Origin: Sphingomonadales bacterium
Lineage (GTDB): Bacteria > Pseudomonadota > Alphaproteobacteria > Sphingomonadales > Sphingomonadaceae
DNA length: 64,000 bases
Direction: 5' to 3'
Assembly: GCA_025352685.1 (NCBI GenBank)
Contig: JANXSN010000108.1
Coordinates: forward strand, 1 to 64,000
The translations under genes and the position numbers were made by a program. The notes under the pieces are model-generated. The model ran no database searches, had not been told where the DNA came from, and worked only from the letters and a program-made list of their open reading frames with translations. Of this stretch, positions 61,496-64,000 are shown one piece after another; position 1 is the stretch's first letter, and each line of letters begins with the position of its first letter.

Positions 61496-62137
61496 ATGGC
61501 TGTCCCAAGTGGCGCGAAAGCAACACTGCCAGACGTGGAGACCAGCACCGGAGTCGACAAGACGCCGCGCACAGATCGGGGACGACGAACACTGCGCGCA
61601 ATCCTCGACGCCGCCGCTGTCGAGTTCGGCGGGCGCGGATTCCATGAAACCTCGATTGTTGCGATCACGCAGCGTGCGGGCGTGGCACTGGGCAGTTTCT
61701 ATACGTATTTCGAGTCCAAGGAGACGTTATTTCGCGCGTTGGTCCGTGACATGAGTGCGCAGGTCGGAGCGGTTGGCGCTGCCGCTGTGCACGACTGCGA
61801 AACTGTCCTCGATGGCGAGCAGGCAGTGCTTGCGTCCTTCACGAATTTTGCCCGCGAGCACCGCGAACTTTACCGCATCATCGACGAATCCGAGTTCGTC
61901 GATCCAGCAAGCTACCGCGCCCATTACCAAGGAGCCGCCGCCCGTATCGGCGCGCGCCTGCGCGAGGGCGCTGAACGCGGCGAGCTTCGCGCTGACGTGG
62001 GCGAGGTCGAGGCATGGGCGATCATGGGAATAAACGTCTTTCTGGGACTGCGCTTCGGAGTCATGGACAACAATGCCGACCTCGACGCCGTAGCCAGCGC
62101 AGCAAACGCGCTCCTACGACGCGGCCTGACGCGATAG
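61496..62137 (+). CDS. TetR/AcrR family transcriptional regulator
   Basis: A 213-residue repressor. The DNA-binding part (about 27-75) shows RRTLRAILDAAAVEFGGRGFHETSIVAITQRAGVALGSFYTYFESKETLFRALV, the full TetR helix-turn-helix. The C-terminal part (90-213) is a ligand-binding domain with a TetR_C-like end (AIMGINVFLGLRF). ATG 61,496 is close to GGAAGGATTTGAAA. It is divergent from the TonB receptor and overlaps the convergent metW by 24 bases at its 3' end. The ligand is unknown, perhaps the receptor's substrate or a derivative. Confidence 0.93.
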   Translation: MAVPSGAKATLPDVETSTGVDKTPRTDRGRRTLRAILDAAAVEFGGRGFHETSIVAITQRAGVALGSFYTYFESKETLFRALVRDMSAQVGAVGAAAVHDCETVLDGEQAVLASFTNFAREHRELYRIIDESEFVDPASYRAHYQGAAARIGARLREGAERGELRADVGEVEAWAIMGINVFLGLRFGVMDNNADLDAVASAANALLRRGLTR

Positions 62138-62713
62138 CAGGAAGACAGCATGTTCGGCGAATATATTTGCCGCCCGCCTCGAAATTGCCCGGTCGTCACG
62201 CAGAAACCATTGCTGTTCGACCTGGACACCGCGTTCCTCCAGAAAGCCGCGAAAATCGTCGATGGTGACGTGGTGAATATTGGGCGTGTCATACCAGCGC
62301 GCCGGGAGTTGCTTGGTAATCGGCATCCGGCCACCGAACATCAACGCCAAGCGGATTCGCCACTGCGCAAAATTGGGGAAGGACACGAACGCCCGGTCGC
62401 CGATGCGCAGCAACTCGTCGATGACAAGATCGGGTCGCCTTGTCGTCTGAAGCGTCTGGCTGAGGACCGCGTAGTCGAAACTCGCGTCGGGGTAACCTGC
62501 CAGATCGGTATCGGCATCGCCCTGCACGACCGACAAGCCGCGTTCCAATGCAGAAGTCACGTCCCGTCCGTCGATCTCAATCCCCCGAGCATCAACCGAT
62601 TTGCGGTCGCGAAGCACCGCCATCAATGCGCCGTCACCGCAACCCACATCGAGGACTCGACTGCCCGCCACAACATTGTCAGCGATAATCGCGAGGTCTG
62701 GCCGCAGCGCCAT
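62114..62713 (-). CDS. metW: Methionine biosynthesis protein MetW
   Basis: A 199-residue class I methyltransferase-fold protein. Motif I is RVLDVGCGDGALMAVL, followed by DARGIEIDGRDVTSALERGLSVVQGDADTDLAGYPDASFDYAVLSQTLQ and FVSFPNFAQWRIRLALMFGGRMPITKQLPARWYDTPNIHHVTIDDF, all typical of MetW. MetW is required for full activity of the MetX homoserine acetyltransferase in several proteobacteria. The ATG overlaps the metX TGA by one base, implying translation coupling. It converges on tetR with an overlap of 24 bases. Confidence 0.95.
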   Translation of the reverse strand: MALRPDLAIIADNVVAGSRVLDVGCGDGALMAVLRDRKSVDARGIEIDGRDVTSALERGLSVVQGDADTDLAGYPDASFDYAVLSQTLQTTRRPDLVIDELLRIGDRAFVSFPNFAQWRIRLALMFGGRMPITKQLPARWYDTPNIHHVTIDDFRGFLEERGVQVEQQWFLRDDRAISRRAANIFAEHAVFLLSRQAAS

Positions 62714-63828
62714 CAGCAATCCGCACACAAAAAGCCCGCCACAATGCGGTCGAGCGCGGGCACATCGAGCAAAAAACTGTCATGACCGAACGGGGCTGAT
62801 AGCTCGACGAAGCTGGCGGGTGCGCCAGCTGCGTTCAGGGCATGAACCACGCTTCGCGATTCGCTCGTAGGATAAAGCCAGTCGGTATCGAAACTGACCA
62901 GTGCAAACCGCGTCTTCGACGCCTTGAACGCGTTGGCGAGCATACCCGCGTGTTCCTCGGCCAAGTCGAAATAGTCCATTGCTCGGGTAATATAGAGGTA
63001 GGAGTTTGCGTCGAACCTGTCGCTGAAGCTCAATCCTTGATGTCGCAGATAGCTCTCGACCTGAAAGTCGGCATCGAAGCCAAACGTCTTGGCGTCGCGA
63101 TTTTGCAGCCGACGCCCGAACTTTTCAGTCAGGCCGGTTTCGGACAAATACGTGATATGCGCCGCCATCCGTGCCACAGCGAGGCCGGCTGTCGGCGAAA
63201 TGCCGTCGGCATAATATTCGCCGTTGCGCCAGTTGGGATCCGCCATGATCGCCTGGCGTCCCACCTCATGAAACGCGATGTTTTGGGCCGAGTGGCGCGC
63301 CGTTGACGCAATGACCAGTGCAGCCTCAACGCGCCCGGGAAACGTCGCAGCCCAGCTAAGTGCCTGCATCCCGCCCATTGATCCGCCAACGACGGCATGA
63401 AGACGTTCGATGTTGAGATAATCCAGCAACAGCGCCTGGGCGCAGACCATGTCGCGGATCGTCAACACGGGAAAACGCATCGCGTATGGGCGCCCGTCAT
63501 CGGCTGGACTGCCCGGCCCCGACGAGCCCATGCAGCTGCCAATAACATTGGCGCATACGACGAAGAATCGGTCGGTGTCGATGGGTTTGCCCGGGCCGAC
63601 CATTCGCGCCCACCATCCCGGTTTGCCGGTAATCGGATGCGGCGACGCGACGTGCTGATCGCCTGTCAGGGCATGCGTGACCAGGATCGCGTTTGAGGCG
63701 TCGGGCGCGAGGACCCCGTACGTTTCATAGGCGACTTCGACCGGCGCCAGCACGGCTGCACTGTCGAGCCTCAACGGCCCAGACAGGCGGGCGCGACGGT
63801 TAAGACCGAAACGATTGTCGTCACTCAT
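62713..63828 (-). CDS. metX: Homoserine O-acetyltransferase
   Basis: A 371-residue alpha/beta-hydrolase-fold enzyme that acylates homoserine in methionine synthesis. The nucleophile elbow is [19 protein letters not shown]; substrate loop text includes [19 protein letters not shown] and the C-terminal [20 protein letters not shown], with the catalytic His. It is the classical MetX (acetyl or succinyl transfer cannot be told apart by eye). metW is coupled downstream. The upstream 60 bases, shared with divergent tyrC, show no obvious SAM riboswitch. Confidence 0.95.
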   Translation of the reverse strand: MSDDNRFGLNRRARLSGPLRLDSAAVLAPVEVAYETYGVLAPDASNAILVTHALTGDQHVASPHPITGKPGWWARMVGPGKPIDTDRFFVVCANVIGSCMGSSGPGSPADDGRPYAMRFPVLTIRDMVCAQALLLDYLNIERLHAVVGGSMGGMQALSWAATFPGRVEAALVIASTARHSAQNIAFHEVGRQAIMADPNWRNGEYYADGISPTAGLAVARMAAHITYLSETGLTEKFGRRLQNRDAKTFGFDADFQVESYLRHQGLSFSDRFDANSYLYITRAMDYFDLAEEHAGMLANAFKASKTRFALVSFDTDWLYPTSESRSVVHALNAAGAPASFVELSAPFGHDSFLLDVPALDRIVAGFLCADC

Positions 63829-63889
63829 CGACGGGCGGGCTAAGGCGACAGCCTTGCCAGCGCAAGGGTTACGCGGCTAGCGCATTGCC

Positions 63890-64000
63890 ATGTTGCCGTT
63901 CGAGCGCGTTACCATCATCGGCCTCGGCCTAATCGGATCGTCCATTGCGCGAGCCGTGCGGGCCACAATGCCAACCGTTCGTATCACCGGCCATGATAGC
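63890..64000 (+). CDS. tyrC: Prephenate/arogenate dehydrogenase, N-terminal part
   Basis: The first 37 codons, running off the window end. VTIIGLGLIGSSIARAVRA is the NAD(P)-binding GxGxxG motif that opens TyrA/TyrC dehydrogenases. The protein would oxidise prephenate or arogenate toward tyrosine. It is divergent from metX. Symbol tyrC is used since alphaproteobacterial enzymes are often cyclohexadienyl dehydrogenases; specificity is not visible. Confidence 0.75.
   Translation, partial: MLPFERVTIIGLGLIGSSIARAVRATMPTVRITGHDS

Noticed and set aside
63829-63889. Possible SAM riboswitch before metX
   Set aside because: The spacer is only about 60 bases, lies between divergent genes and shows no conserved SAM-II or SAM-V elements.

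Overview
This GC-rich window reads like the chromosome of an alphaproteobacterium of the order Sphingomonadales. The pointers are two large TonB-dependent receptors, the COQ9 and ubiquinol-cytochrome c chaperone homologues, a short alphaproteobacterial-type GltX, a malic enzyme fused to a phosphotransacetylase-like domain, a DUF2171 protein, and IF3 and ThrS sequences of sphingomonad style. Genes are packed tightly. Many neighbours overlap by 1-4 bp, and several convergent pairs overlap or lie a few bases apart (puuD-like/JmjC-like, hisN/asmA, metW/tetR, mutS/ribE). I found no CRISPR array, no prophage, and no rRNA or tRNA gene.

Layout. Bases 1-4,400 are accessory and partly decayed: the right end of an IS5-family element, an exported protein of unknown function, a frameshifted cyclic-nucleotide-binding thioredoxin reductase-like pseudogene, an NYN-LOTUS protein and an NTF2-like protein. 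Bases 4,397-10,552 hold a tight four-gene operon: fused HyuA-HyuB 5-oxoprolinase, DUF969 and DUF979 membrane proteins, and DUF2891. This is probably a 5-oxoproline or N-terminal pyroglutamate salvage cassette. Bases 11,036-14,642 hold class I ribonucleotide reductase, with nrdA and nrdB separated by a small membrane protein gene and an opposite-strand DUF2171 gene. A DnaA box lies upstream of nrdA.

Bases 15-21 kb carry fumarase, a frameshifted YdeI-like gene, a D-aminoacylase/serine hydrolase pair, and two truncated genes that abut (an MBL-fold hydrolase and an outer-membrane beta-barrel). Next come thrS and infC, the latter probably starting at AUC, then a TonB-dependent receptor and glnD converging on a shared terminator. 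From 30 to 38.8 kb are an Old Yellow Enzyme, an EamA transporter, a JmjC-like protein, a PuuD-like membrane protein, COQ9, feoAB, ssb, a YceD/DUF177-cytochrome bc1 chaperone pair and bamE. From 38.9 to 51 kb are maeB, mutS, ribD-ribE, gltX, nadE, prs and hisN. From 51 to 57.3 kb are an AsmA-like protein and rpmI-rplT-pheS-pheT. The end holds an S41 peptidase lipoprotein, a TonB-dependent receptor divergent from a TetR regulator around a clear palindrome, metX-metW, and the 5' end of tyrC.

The most interesting items are the 5-oxoprolinase/DUF969/DUF979/DUF2891 operon, the AUC start of infC, the candidate TetR operator at 61,455, the cluster of small-lesion pseudogenes, and the split translation-gene cluster (thrS-infC some 29 kb from rpmI-rplT-pheST). 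No convincing wholly new multi-gene system is visible. The oxoproline cassette, whose DUF2891 member has no known biochemical role, comes closest.
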